Origin: Opitutaceae bacterium
GTDB taxonomy: Bacteria > Verrucomicrobiota > Verrucomicrobiia > Opitutales > Opitutaceae
Length of the DNA stretch: 35,875 nt
Direction of reading: 5' to 3'
Assembly: GCA_005799525.1 (NCBI GenBank)
Contig: SYGN01000200.1
Span: forward strand, 1-35,875
Below the pieces are notes generated by a model. That model was not told where the DNA came from, did no database searches, and worked only from the letters and a program-made list of their open reading frames with translations. A program made the position numbers and the translations under genes. Below are positions 23,954-32,135 of the stretch, in pieces (the stretch's first letter is position 1; every line of letters begins with the position of its first letter).

Positions 23954-25270
23954 ATGGCTACATTCCAGTCTCTGCCCGGATTCCGTGAGTTCTATCCCGA
24001 GGATTTTGCGCGTCGGAACCATATCTTTCGTCTGTGGCGGCAGACGGCGAGCACCTTTGGGTTCGCCGAATACGATGCGCCCGTGCTTGAACCCCTCGAG
24101 CTTTACAAGGCGAAGTCAGGCGAGGAAATCGAAGCGCAGTTATTCAGTTTCACGGACAAGGGCGGGCGGGAAGTGGCGTTGCGTCCGGAGATGACGCCGA
24201 CGGTGTGTCGACTCGTCGGGGCCAAGGCCAGCGCACTGAAACGCCCGATCAAGTGGTCTAGCATTGCGGAGTTTTATCGATACGAGCGGATGCAAAAAGG
24301 GCGCGGACGTTGTTTCTCCCAGTTTAACGCGGATATTTTTGGTGAACCCGGCCCAGAGGCAGAAACAGAACTGATTGCGATGCTGGTGCAGTGTCTCGCG
24401 GCGTTTGGCCTGACCGAACAGGATTTTTATGTGAAGTTGAGCGATCGGAATCTATGGTTCTACTATCTGGAAGCGCTCGGAATCGATGAGCCGCGTATCC
24501 GTGGAGTGCTGGGCGCAGTGGATCGATTTGAGAAATACGGAGAGGAAGCCTTCAAGGGTTACACGGAGCAGTTTGGTCCGCTCGACGACGGCGTGAAGAT
24601 CAAGGTGCTCGCCTTCCTGCAGATTAAATCACTCGCGGCGCTCGAGCATACCCTCGGCTCAATCGGCGGCGAGAAACTCACCGCGCGCCTTGCTGACTGG
24701 AAAAAACTCTTGGGCAACCTCGAGGCGATGGGGTTGGCGCGGTTTGTCGAAGTTGACCTCGGGGTTGTGCGCGGCCTCGCCTATTACACGGGTTTCGTCT
24801 TCGAGGCCTTCGATCGCAAGGGGGAGTTGCGCGCACTTGCGGGTGGCGGGCGTTACGACGAGATGGTGCAAAAACTCGGCGGGCCGGCGCTGCCGGCAGT
24901 GGGCTTCGCGGTCGGCGACATGACGTTTGCGCTGCTCCTCGAACAACGCGGCTTGATGCCGACGTTTGTGCAGGTGCCTGACGTGTATTGTGTGATCGGC
25001 GGTGCCGCCGAGCGGCACGCGGCGTTCGGAGATATTCATGCGCTGCGCGCGGCCGGCTATCGGGTCGACTATCCGCTGAAAGAGGTCGCGTTCGGAAAAC
25101 AGTTCAAGGTGGCGGCGGAGTCGGGGGCCAAGATCGCCCTCCTCTATGGCGGCGATGAAATTGCGAAGGGGGTCGTGAAACTCCGCGATCTCACCGACCG
25201 CAGTGAGCGTGAGGTGCCCCAGGCAGATGTCGTCGCCACGGTACGGGATTTTTTCACGGGGGGGCGATGA
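23954..25270 (+). CDS. hisS: Histidyl-tRNA synthetase
   Basis: This 438-residue class II synthetase charges tRNA-His. Motif 2 is visible as FYRYERMQKGRGRCFSQFNADIFG (residues 107-130). The histidine-specific motif is RGLAYYTGFVFEAF (273-286), followed by AGGGRYDEMV. A C-terminal anticodon-binding domain is present (about 340-430). The intact His motif and the anticodon domain argue against the paralogue HisZ. The ATG at 23954 is chosen by homology, since the 35 codons of open frame upstream show none. The alpha/beta hydrolase gene overlaps its end by 4 bases. Confidence 0.94.
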   Translation: MATFQSLPGFREFYPEDFARRNHIFRLWRQTASTFGFAEYDAPVLEPLELYKAKSGEEIEAQLFSFTDKGGREVALRPEMTPTVCRLVGAKASALKRPIKWSSIAEFYRYERMQKGRGRCFSQFNADIFGEPGPEAETELIAMLVQCLAAFGLTEQDFYVKLSDRNLWFYYLEALGIDEPRIRGVLGAVDRFEKYGEEAFKGYTEQFGPLDDGVKIKVLAFLQIKSLAALEHTLGSIGGEKLTARLADWKKLLGNLEAMGLARFVEVDLGVVRGLAYYTGFVFEAFDRKGELRALAGGGRYDEMVQKLGGPALPAVGFAVGDMTFALLLEQRGLMPTFVQVPDVYCVIGGAAERHAAFGDIHALRAAGYRVDYPLKEVAFGKQFKVAAESGAKIALLYGGDEIAKGVVKLRDLTDRSEREVPQADVVATVRDFFTGGR

Positions 25271-26076
25271 GATCCTGGCGGATTTTTTTGAGGCGGGGGG
25301 CGCAGTTGGCTGGGGTGCTTTATGCCGGCTTTGCGCTGCTCGTGGGCATGGGGGCGAACCGGCTGATCTTCCAGCCGCGACGGGCATCGTATGGCGAAGA
25401 CCTTTTCGGCTTACACCGGGTGTCCGCTGCGGACGGCACGCAACTCGCGGCGCTGCACCTGCCGAATCCGTCAGCCCGGCACACCCTGTTTTATTTGCAC
25501 GGCAATGCTGAGGATCTCGGCGACAGTCTGCCCCTGCTCCGGCAATTTCATGCCGCGGGATTTGCGGTACTGACGTTCGACTACCGAGGGTATGGGCTCA
25601 GCGCGGGGCGCGCTGCGGAGGAAAACGTCGATGCGGACACGCAGACGATGCTCGGGTTTGCGCAGAGGCAACTGGGCGTAAAGCCGGAGGCGATGATCGT
25701 GGTTGGTCGCTCGGTCGGGAGCGGACCCGCGGTGGAGTTGGCTGCGAGTTCACGAGTCGCGGGTTTGGTGCTCATCAGTCCGTTTACCAGTGCGTTTCGG
25801 GTCATGACGGGCGTGAAGCTCCTGCCGTTTGATCAGTTCGATAATCTGGCCAAGATCGGTCGCGTGCAATGCCCGGCGATGATTTTTCATGGTCTGGCCG
25901 ACGAGGTCATCCCGTTTGCCCATGGCCAGAAACTGTTTGCAGCCATGGGCGAACCCAAGCGCCACGTTTGGATTCCCGATGCCGGGCACAATGATCTCTT
26001 CGAAGTGGCGGGTGACCAAATCCGGCGCGAGCTGCTCGGTTTCGAAAAACGCCTGTCCGGCGAGCCAAGGCGCTAG
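25267..26076 (+). CDS. Membrane-anchored alpha/beta hydrolase (ABHD13/Bem46-like)
   Basis: This 269-residue protein has an N-terminal hydrophobic helix (residues 12-30) and an alpha/beta hydrolase domain. FYLHGNAEDLGD forms the oxyanion region and FDYRGYGLSAG follows. The nucleophile is Ser149 in VGRSVGSG, with Asp212 (HGLADEVIP) and His241 (AGHNDLF). The substrate is unknown. Related proteins are esterases or thioesterases. It starts in an ATGA overlap with hisS. Its stop shares a CTAG with the stop of the converging cdd gene. Confidence 0.88.
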   Translation: MRSWRIFLRRGAQLAGVLYAGFALLVGMGANRLIFQPRRASYGEDLFGLHRVSAADGTQLAALHLPNPSARHTLFYLHGNAEDLGDSLPLLRQFHAAGFAVLTFDYRGYGLSAGRAAEENVDADTQTMLGFAQRQLGVKPEAMIVVGRSVGSGPAVELAASSRVAGLVLISPFTSAFRVMTGVKLLPFDQFDNLAKIGRVQCPAMIFHGLADEVIPFAHGQKLFAAMGEPKRHVWIPDAGHNDLFEVAGDQIRRELLGFEKRLSGEPRR

Positions 26077-26477
26077 AGCAGACTCCGCGGTCCGAAGGCG
26101 CCGGGCAGGAGCGCGTCGAGGGTGGTGTCGAGGCGTGCGGGAGAATCGCATACGGAGATCACCCGGGCGTGGGGGCCGAATTCGTTCATGACTTGGCGAC
26201 ACGCGCCACAGGGTGCCGTCGGGGTCCTCGTTGGGGTGTAAACCACGACGGCCGTCAGTTTTCTTGCTCCCGCCGCCGCGGCGGAAAAAATCGCGGTTCG
26301 CTCGGCGCAGTTGCACAGGCCGTAGGCAGCGTTCTCCACATTGCAGCCGGTGAAAATTTTCCCGGAAGCCACGAGCACGGCTGCTCCCACGGGGAACTCG
26401 GAATAAGGGGAATACGCCGCGCGGGCGGCGCCGCGGGCGGCTTTTTCCAAACGGCGGATGGTGGCGTCAGAGATCAT
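26073..26477 (-). CDS. cdd: Cytidine deaminase
   Basis: This 134-residue enzyme deaminates cytidine and deoxycytidine for pyrimidine salvage. The zinc site is complete: Cys57-Ala-Glu59 in NCAERTAI, and Cys90/Cys93 in PCGACRQ. The N-terminal AAYSPYSEFPVGAAVL and CNVENAAYG are further signatures, and the length is that of the small tetrameric class. The open frame extends to 26795, but homology starts at the ATG at 26477. Confidence 0.94.
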   Translation of the reverse strand: MISDATIRRLEKAARGAARAAYSPYSEFPVGAAVLVASGKIFTGCNVENAAYGLCNCAERTAIFSAAAAGARKLTAVVVYTPTRTPTAPCGACRQVMNEFGPHARVISVCDSPARLDTTLDALLPGAFGPRSLL

Positions 26478-26521
26478 GGTAGGGTTATGAAGTGAGGGGA
26501 AATCGTCCGCAAGCAGGCTTC

Positions 26522-26755
26522 TCAAAGCGACCTTAGCTGGGCGCCGACGAGCGCGCGGAGTCGGGTATTCGTATCCACGCCACCGTGACCGGAGGAGCCG
26601 GCCAGCTTGCCGTTGGGGGCGACGCCACTGTGGCAAGGAAGCACGAGGGGCCCGGGTTTGCGCCGAGCGCGGTGCCGACGGCGCGGCTCGCACGGGGCGG
26701 CTGGTCGAGCGGAGTAGGGAAGGTCGCGTGCGGCAAATCCGAGGTTGCATCGTGG
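26522..26755 (-). pseudogene. Remnant of an O6-methylguanine-DNA methyltransferase gene (ogt-like)
   Basis: No intact gene lies between cdd and dgt, but the minus strand keeps two frames that together read like the C-terminal half of an O6-alkylguanine-DNA alkyltransferase. The first has PRASRAVGTALGANPGP (about 26664-26717). The second, one base out of frame, has LVLPCHSGVAPNGKLAG and ends TRLRALVGAQLRSL with a TGA at 26522-26524. The active-site PCHR has become PCHS, a one-base deletion near 26658 separates the two frames, and the N-terminal half is missing. The frameshift, active-site change and truncation mark a decayed gene. The 5' edge of the remnant is approximate. Confidence 0.65.
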
Positions 26756-26787
26756 TCAACGGGTCGTTCGTGTCGGAACGAAAGCCG

Positions 26788-28056
26788 ATGATCAACCGTT
26801 TCTACACTGCATTCGACAGCGAGTCGATGGGTGAGGACCGTAAGGGCGACTACCGTACGCCGTTTCAGGTGGACCGCGACCAAATTATTCATGCGCATGC
26901 ATTCCGCAAGCTGCAGTCCAAGACCCAAGTGTTTCTCTCCGGAGAGTATGATTTCTATCGCACGCGACTGACGCACTCCATGGAGGTCGCGCAGATCGGG
27001 CGCTCCATCTGTGTTTTCCTCCGCTCGCGGGGCGCGCCGTTGGGGGATGATTTTCACATCGACAGCGACCTTGTCGAAGCGGTGTGTCTGGCGCACGATC
27101 TGGGGCATCCTCCGTTCGGACATTCGGGTGAGCGCACCCTACAGGAACTGATGCTCAGATGGGGTGGTTTCGAGGGTAACGCGCAGACACTCCACTTGCT
27201 CACGGAGACGATGTATCAGAACGAGACCGGAGTGAGGGGCATGGTGCCCACGCGGGCGCTCCTCGACGGCGTGCTCAAATACAAGAAGCTCATCGGCGAG
27301 TTTCCGTCGCTACCGACCAAGCACTTTCTCTACGACCGGCAGGAGCGGCATCGTGACTTTGTTTTTGGCGACGCCAAGATTCCGGCGGCATTGCGTGGTG
27401 GCGAAAAACTCAACGCGTTCAAAAGTGTCGAGTGCCAGATTATGGATTGGGCGGACGATGCGGCATATTCGCTGAACGATATCGTCGACGGGGTAAAGGC
27501 GGGCTTTCTTACGATTGAGCGTATCGAGGCTTGGGCGGCGGGTGAGCCGATTGATGCGGAGCGGCAGCGCTGGCTCGACCAGTTGTGCGTAGCGATGCGG
27601 GGTGATCGATTGGAGAACGTATTTGCGCAAAAGGTCGGCGGATTTATTACCGCGTGTCGGCTACGCGAGCGGACGAATTTTATGTCGGCCAAGACGAACC
27701 GCTACCGGTTCGAACTCGTGATCTCCCCGGGCGCGGAGCGCGAGGCGGCATTTTACAAGAAAATGGCCAACGATGTCATCTTCGAGAGCCCGCAGCTTCA
27801 GCAGATGGAGCACAAGGCGCGGCGGGTGCTTTTTCAGTTGTGGGAATCGTGCTGGCGCAACTATGTCGAAAAGGGCGACCGCGTGATCACGATCTTGCCG
27901 CCGCGCGTGGGGCGGTTGCTCGACTTGGAGACGACGCCGGCCGGGAAGGCGCGGCAGATCTGTGACTGGCTGGCTGGGCTCACGGATGGGATGATCGTGC
28001 GCACCTACCAAAGGTTGTTCGATCCCCAGTTTGGGAGTATCCGAGATTTAAGCTGA
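26788..28056 (+). CDS. dgt: Deoxyguanosinetriphosphate triphosphohydrolase-like protein
   Basis: This 422-residue HD-domain hydrolase is of the dGTPase family, which cleaves dNTPs to nucleoside and triphosphate. The metal ligands are His63 (RLTHSMEVAQIGRSI) and His103-Asp104 (LAHDLGHPPFGHSGE), with a later Asp in MDWADDAAYSLND. It starts FYTAFDSESMG...DYRTPFQVDRDQI, as in stand-alone Dgt homologues. The ATG at 26788 is chosen by homology; an earlier in-frame ATG at 26728 would run into the methyltransferase remnant. The usual substrate range in this group is not known. Confidence 0.92.
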   Translation: MINRFYTAFDSESMGEDRKGDYRTPFQVDRDQIIHAHAFRKLQSKTQVFLSGEYDFYRTRLTHSMEVAQIGRSICVFLRSRGAPLGDDFHIDSDLVEAVCLAHDLGHPPFGHSGERTLQELMLRWGGFEGNAQTLHLLTETMYQNETGVRGMVPTRALLDGVLKYKKLIGEFPSLPTKHFLYDRQERHRDFVFGDAKIPAALRGGEKLNAFKSVECQIMDWADDAAYSLNDIVDGVKAGFLTIERIEAWAAGEPIDAERQRWLDQLCVAMRGDRLENVFAQKVGGFITACRLRERTNFMSAKTNRYRFELVISPGAEREAAFYKKMANDVIFESPQLQQMEHKARRVLFQLWESCWRNYVEKGDRVITILPPRVGRLLDLETTPAGKARQICDWLAGLTDGMIVRTYQRLFDPQFGSIRDLS

Positions 28057-28176
28057 GCGGACCCATCGAATAGGCCGAGCGGTGGAGGGTTGCTCTCTTG
28101 GCATTCGTTTCCAAATCGCTGAAATCTGATCTCGGTCGCGCAACGGTGCGTCGTCTCCAAGCGTCAGGCCGTCGCC

Positions 28177-30633
28177 ATGCCCTCCACCGAGTCCCGTCAT
28201 TTAGCGTCAAACCCATGGCGCATTTTTTGCGTCGGTGCGATGGCTTGGGTCGCCGGTGCGGTGGGGCCGATCGGGGCCGCTGCGGCTGAGCCCGACGTGG
28301 CCGTGAACTTTCAGGAAAAAATCAAACCACTCTTGGTGAAGTATTGCTACGATTGCCATGCCGACGGCGTGAACAAAGGGCAGGTGGCTTTTGACGGGTT
28401 GAAGACGGCGGGGGATATGCTTTCTCGGCATGATATGTGGTTTGCGGCGTTGAAGAGCGTGCGCGCCGGTATCATGCCGCCCCTGGAGGAGGGCGCGGGG
28501 CGTCCGTCGGCGGAGGAGATCGCGGCGCTCACGCAATGGATCAAGTTTGAGGCCTTGGATCTTAACGCTACTGCGTCCGATCCCGGGAAGGTCACCGTGC
28601 GCCGACTCAATCGCGCGGAATATCGAAATACCATCAATGACCTGATGGGGATTGAGTTTAACAGCGAGGTCGAGTTTCCGCCCGACGACGCGGGCGATGG
28701 ATTCGACAATATGGGCGAGGTGCTGACGATTTCACCGCTGTTATTGGAAAAATACTTACAGGCCGCGGAGGTGATCGTGGAGCGCGCGGTACCGAAGGTC
28801 TCACGCGTGATGCCGAACCAGACGGCCACGGGGCGCGAGTTTCGCGGATCAGAGGGTGGGGGCACGGGTGAACGCATGCTCGTGACCAAGCCGGCCAAGG
28901 TGGCGCACTCGTTTCGCGTAGCGCAAACTGAGACCTACGGATTGGAAGCGGAATTGGAGATTCGCGGTTCATTCGATTTTGATCCAGGACAGGGTACGCT
29001 GATCGCCTGGGTCGACGGGGAGGAGTGGTTTCGTGAGGACGTCGCTTGGCAGGAAAAAAAGATTTTGAGCCGAGTGCGTGAAGTGCAGTGGGACGCCGGG
29101 GCCCATGCCGTGCAATTTGAGATCATCCCGCGCGAACGTGAAGCGAGCGCGTCGGTGCCAGCGGCGCGCACCCAGTCGGTGCCGGGAGCGACCAGTGTGA
29201 TTGTGCGCGTCGCGTCGGTGCAGGTGAAAGGACCGCTCAAGCCGGAGCACTGGACCACTCCAGAGGGCTATGCGCGATTTTTCCCACGGGGGCCGGCGTC
29301 CACGGAGACGGCCGCGCGGGCCGCCTATGCCCGCGAGCTGCTCGGAGATTTCGCCGCGCGTGCTTATCGGCGGCCAGTGGATTCGGCCCATGTGGCGCGC
29401 CTCGTAGGCATCGCCAGCGACACCTATAGCCAGCCTGGGCATACCTTCGAAAAAGGCATCGGCCGGGCGATCATGGCGATCTTAGCCTCGCCGCGATTTT
29501 TGTTTCGAATTGAATCACCGGTCGAGGGGACTGCAGCCTATGCGCATGCGGACGAGTATGCGCTCGCGTCGCGGCTGTCGTATTTTTTGTGGTCTACGAT
29601 GCCGGATGCAGAGCTGACGGGCTTGGCGGCGAAGGGTCAGCTTCGGCGGGAGCTACCCGCCCAAGTGACGCGCATGATGGCCGATCGGAAAGTACAGGCG
29701 TTCGTGAAAAACTTTACGGGGCAGTGGTTGCAGGTGCGGGATGTCGAATCGGTGCCGATCAACGCGCGCGCCGTGCTGGGAGTAAGCGCGACGCGTAACC
29801 GTGACGGCAGCCGCGTCGAGTTTGATGGAGCGACCCGGCGGGCGATGCGGAGCGAAACGGAGATGACCTTTTCGCACGTCTTGTCCGAGGATCGCAGCGC
29901 CCTCGAGCTGATCGACGGCGATTATACTTTTCTGAACGAGCGCCTCGCGACCCACTATGGTGTGCCGGATGTCACGGGGGACCGACTACGGCTCGTGAAA
30001 TTGCCGGCGGGCAGCCCGCGTGGTGGCATTCTCACCCACGGGGCGGTGCTGACCGTTACGTCTAATCCGACGCGTACATCCCCGGTGAAGCGTGGACTGT
30101 TTGTGCTCGAAAACATCCTGGGCACGCCACCGCCGCCGGCGCCGCCGGATGTGCCAGCGCTGGAGGATGCCGCCAAGGGCTTCGGTGGCCGTGAACCGAA
30201 GCTGAGTGAGATGCTGGCGGTGCACCGTGAGAACAAGCTGTGCAATTCGTGCCATGAGCGTATGGATCCGCTGGGGCTCGCCTTCGAGAATTTCACGGCG
30301 CTGGGCACGTGGCGCGAGACCGAGGCAGGCCAAACAATCGAGGTGGCCGGCCGCCTCGTAACGGGCGAGCGATTTGCCAGTGTGAGCGAGCTCAAGCGCA
30401 TTCTCACCCACGAGCGGCGCTTCGACTACTACCGTTGTCTCACGGAAAAACTTCTGACCTACGCCCTAGGCCGAGGGCTGACGTATCGCGATACTGATAC
30501 GGTGGACCGGATCGTGGACGCGCTGGAGCGCGAAGGTGGGCGGATGTCCGTCCTCGTGAACGGAGTCATCAACTCGGTGCCGTTTCAGACGTTGCGGAGA
30601 GGGAATTCCGCGCTAACCTCACTTTCTTTCTAG
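28177..30633 (+). CDS. Secreted diheme DUF1592-family cytochrome protein
   Basis: This 818-residue exported protein is of a type common in Planctomycetes and Verrucomicrobia. It has a signal peptide (about residues 13-37), then an N-terminal cytochrome domain with CYDCH (57-61). Next come DUF1587-like (RRLNRAEYRNTINDLMGI), DUF1592, DUF1588 (RGGILTHGAVLTVTSNPTRTSPVKRG) and DUF1585 segments. A second heme motif, CNSCH (689-693), lies in ENKLCNSCHERMDPLGLAFE. It is followed 29 bases later by its usual partner, a DUF1552 protein. The role is unknown. A periplasmic redox system acting on carbohydrate or organic substrates has been guessed for such pairs, but nothing here proves it. Confidence 0.9.
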   Translation: MPSTESRHLASNPWRIFCVGAMAWVAGAVGPIGAAAAEPDVAVNFQEKIKPLLVKYCYDCHADGVNKGQVAFDGLKTAGDMLSRHDMWFAALKSVRAGIMPPLEEGAGRPSAEEIAALTQWIKFEALDLNATASDPGKVTVRRLNRAEYRNTINDLMGIEFNSEVEFPPDDAGDGFDNMGEVLTISPLLLEKYLQAAEVIVERAVPKVSRVMPNQTATGREFRGSEGGGTGERMLVTKPAKVAHSFRVAQTETYGLEAELEIRGSFDFDPGQGTLIAWVDGEEWFREDVAWQEKKILSRVREVQWDAGAHAVQFEIIPREREASASVPAARTQSVPGATSVIVRVASVQVKGPLKPEHWTTPEGYARFFPRGPASTETAARAAYARELLGDFAARAYRRPVDSAHVARLVGIASDTYSQPGHTFEKGIGRAIMAILASPRFLFRIESPVEGTAAYAHADEYALASRLSYFLWSTMPDAELTGLAAKGQLRRELPAQVTRMMADRKVQAFVKNFTGQWLQVRDVESVPINARAVLGVSATRNRDGSRVEFDGATRRAMRSETEMTFSHVLSEDRSALELIDGDYTFLNERLATHYGVPDVTGDRLRLVKLPAGSPRGGILTHGAVLTVTSNPTRTSPVKRGLFVLENILGTPPPPAPPDVPALEDAAKGFGGREPKLSEMLAVHRENKLCNSCHERMDPLGLAFENFTALGTWRETEAGQTIEVAGRLVTGERFASVSELKRILTHERRFDYYRCLTEKLLTYALGRGLTYRDTDTVDRIVDALEREGGRMSVLVNGVINSVPFQTLRRGNSALTSLSF

Positions 30634-30662
30634 TCGTCACCATTCCCCGCGAATCCCTCCCC

Positions 30663-32084
30663 ATGAAAAACCAGCCTGCTGTTGCCCCGTCCGATCTCGC
30701 GAACCAACGCCACTTCGCGCTGAGTCGCCGCCAGTTTCTCCGTGGAGTTGGCGTATCGATGGCGCTGCCGCTCTTTGAGTCGACGCTCCCGGGCCGCCTG
30801 CGAGCCGCCTCGGCCCCGCTCGCGAAAGGCGCGACGGGTTTGGCGACGACCGCGAGTGGTGCGCCGCTGCGCATGGCGTTTGTCTATATCCCCAACGGTG
30901 TTCATCAGGACAATTGGTGGCCGACGGACGAGGGCCGGGCCTTTCAGCTCGGCAAGACGATGGAGCCGCTCGCTCCGCTCAAGTCGTCGCTCCAAGTTCT
31001 GGGCGGCCTGAATCACCAAAACGCGAAGGCCGGCAACGACGGCGCCGGTGACCATGCCCGGGCGAATGCGACGTTTCTGACCGGCGCGCGGGCGCGCAAA
31101 ACGGACAGCGCCGACATTCAGGTAGGGATCTCTGTCGACCAAGTGGCCGCGCAACAGATCGGCCACCTGACGCGATTTTCGTCGTTGGAGTTGTCCTGTG
31201 ACAGCGTCCGCAAATCCGGTCGCTGCGATTCCGGTTATTCCTGCGCTTACCAATACAATCTTTCATGGCGCTCGCCTTCTGTGCCGATGACGCCGGAGCC
31301 CAACCCGCGGTTGGTTTTTGAGCGGTTGTTTGGCAGTGGTGCAGGCGCGGAGCGGCAGGCTAATTTCCGCCAGCGCCAAGCCACGCAAAAATCTCTGCTC
31401 GATTTCGTCATGCACGACGCGAAGTCATTGCAGACGCAGCTGGGTCAATCCGACCGTGCAAAGCTCGACGAGTATCTGACGGGAGTGCGTGAGATCGAGC
31501 AGCGCATTCAGCGGACGGAGAGCTTTGGCGCGTTGCCGGATCCACGCGTGGACGCGCCGGCGGGTATTCCTGGCGATTTCGGGGAGCACATGGATATCAT
31601 GTTCGATCTGCTCGCGATGGCCTTCGAAACTGATTCGACCCGCGTGGCGACCCTGCTGCTGGCTGGTGATGGTTCGAACCGATCGTATCCGCAGATCGGT
31701 ATTGCGGAGGGCCACCACTATTGTTCTCACCATCGCAATGACGCGGACCTGATGGGAAAGATCGCGCGGATCGACCGCTACTACATGGAGCATTTTGCGC
31801 GTTTCCTGAAGCGTCTGGAACAGACTAAGGATGTCGACGGTCGCTCGGTGCTGCACAATTCGATGATCGTTTACGGCTCCGGCAACGCCGACGGCAACCG
31901 TCACACGCACGACAATCTCCCCGTCATTCTCGCGGGCGGCGGGGGTGGCAGCCTGGAGTCAGGACGGCACGTTAACCTCGGCGGTCGGCCGATGAGCGAT
32001 CTTTTCCTGAGCATGACCGACCGCTTGGGGGTGCAGGGGATCGAGCGGATCGGTGACTCCAGCGGTCGGGTAACAACGGTGTGA
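30663..32084 (+). CDS. Tat-exported DUF1552 protein
   Basis: This 473-residue protein has a twin-arginine signal (SRRQFLRGVG, residues 21-30, then a moderately hydrophobic stretch). The mature part contains FVYIPNGVHQDNWWP, PLKSSLQVLGGLNHQNA and GDHARANATFLTGAR. NLPVILAGGGGGSLESGRHV near the end is typical of DUF1552, which is distantly related to sulfatase/alkaline phosphatase-like DUF1501 proteins. Tat export suggests that it folds or binds a cofactor in the cytosol. It is the constant partner of the DUF1592 cytochrome upstream and is probably in the same transcript. Confidence 0.9.
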   Translation: MKNQPAVAPSDLANQRHFALSRRQFLRGVGVSMALPLFESTLPGRLRAASAPLAKGATGLATTASGAPLRMAFVYIPNGVHQDNWWPTDEGRAFQLGKTMEPLAPLKSSLQVLGGLNHQNAKAGNDGAGDHARANATFLTGARARKTDSADIQVGISVDQVAAQQIGHLTRFSSLELSCDSVRKSGRCDSGYSCAYQYNLSWRSPSVPMTPEPNPRLVFERLFGSGAGAERQANFRQRQATQKSLLDFVMHDAKSLQTQLGQSDRAKLDEYLTGVREIEQRIQRTESFGALPDPRVDAPAGIPGDFGEHMDIMFDLLAMAFETDSTRVATLLLAGDGSNRSYPQIGIAEGHHYCSHHRNDADLMGKIARIDRYYMEHFARFLKRLEQTKDVDGRSVLHNSMIVYGSGNADGNRHTHDNLPVILAGGGGGSLESGRHVNLGGRPMSDLFLSMTDRLGVQGIERIGDSSGRVTTV

Positions 32085-32100
32085 GCGTGTCGGCAAAGGC

Positions 32101-32124
32101 GAGTCCGGCTGCACGGCCGGACTC
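32101..32124. terminator. Hairpin between convergent genes
   Basis: A perfect 9-bp stem (GAGTCCGGC/GCCGGACTC, loop TGCACG) lies in the 51-base gap between the DUF1552 gene and the converging synthase-like gene. No T-run follows on either strand, so it would be a weak or factor-assisted bidirectional terminator. Confidence 0.45.
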
Positions 32125-32135
32125 AAGCCGTACGC

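Noticed and set aside
23954-25270. HisZ (regulatory subunit of HisG) instead of HisS
   Set aside because: The histidine-specific RGLAYYTG motif and the C-terminal anticodon domain are present, and no hisG adjoins.
26533-27123. Minus-strand open frame of 196 codons
   Set aside because: Most of it is antisense to dgt. Only a short part (about 26664-26755) carries alkyltransferase similarity, and that is reported as a remnant.
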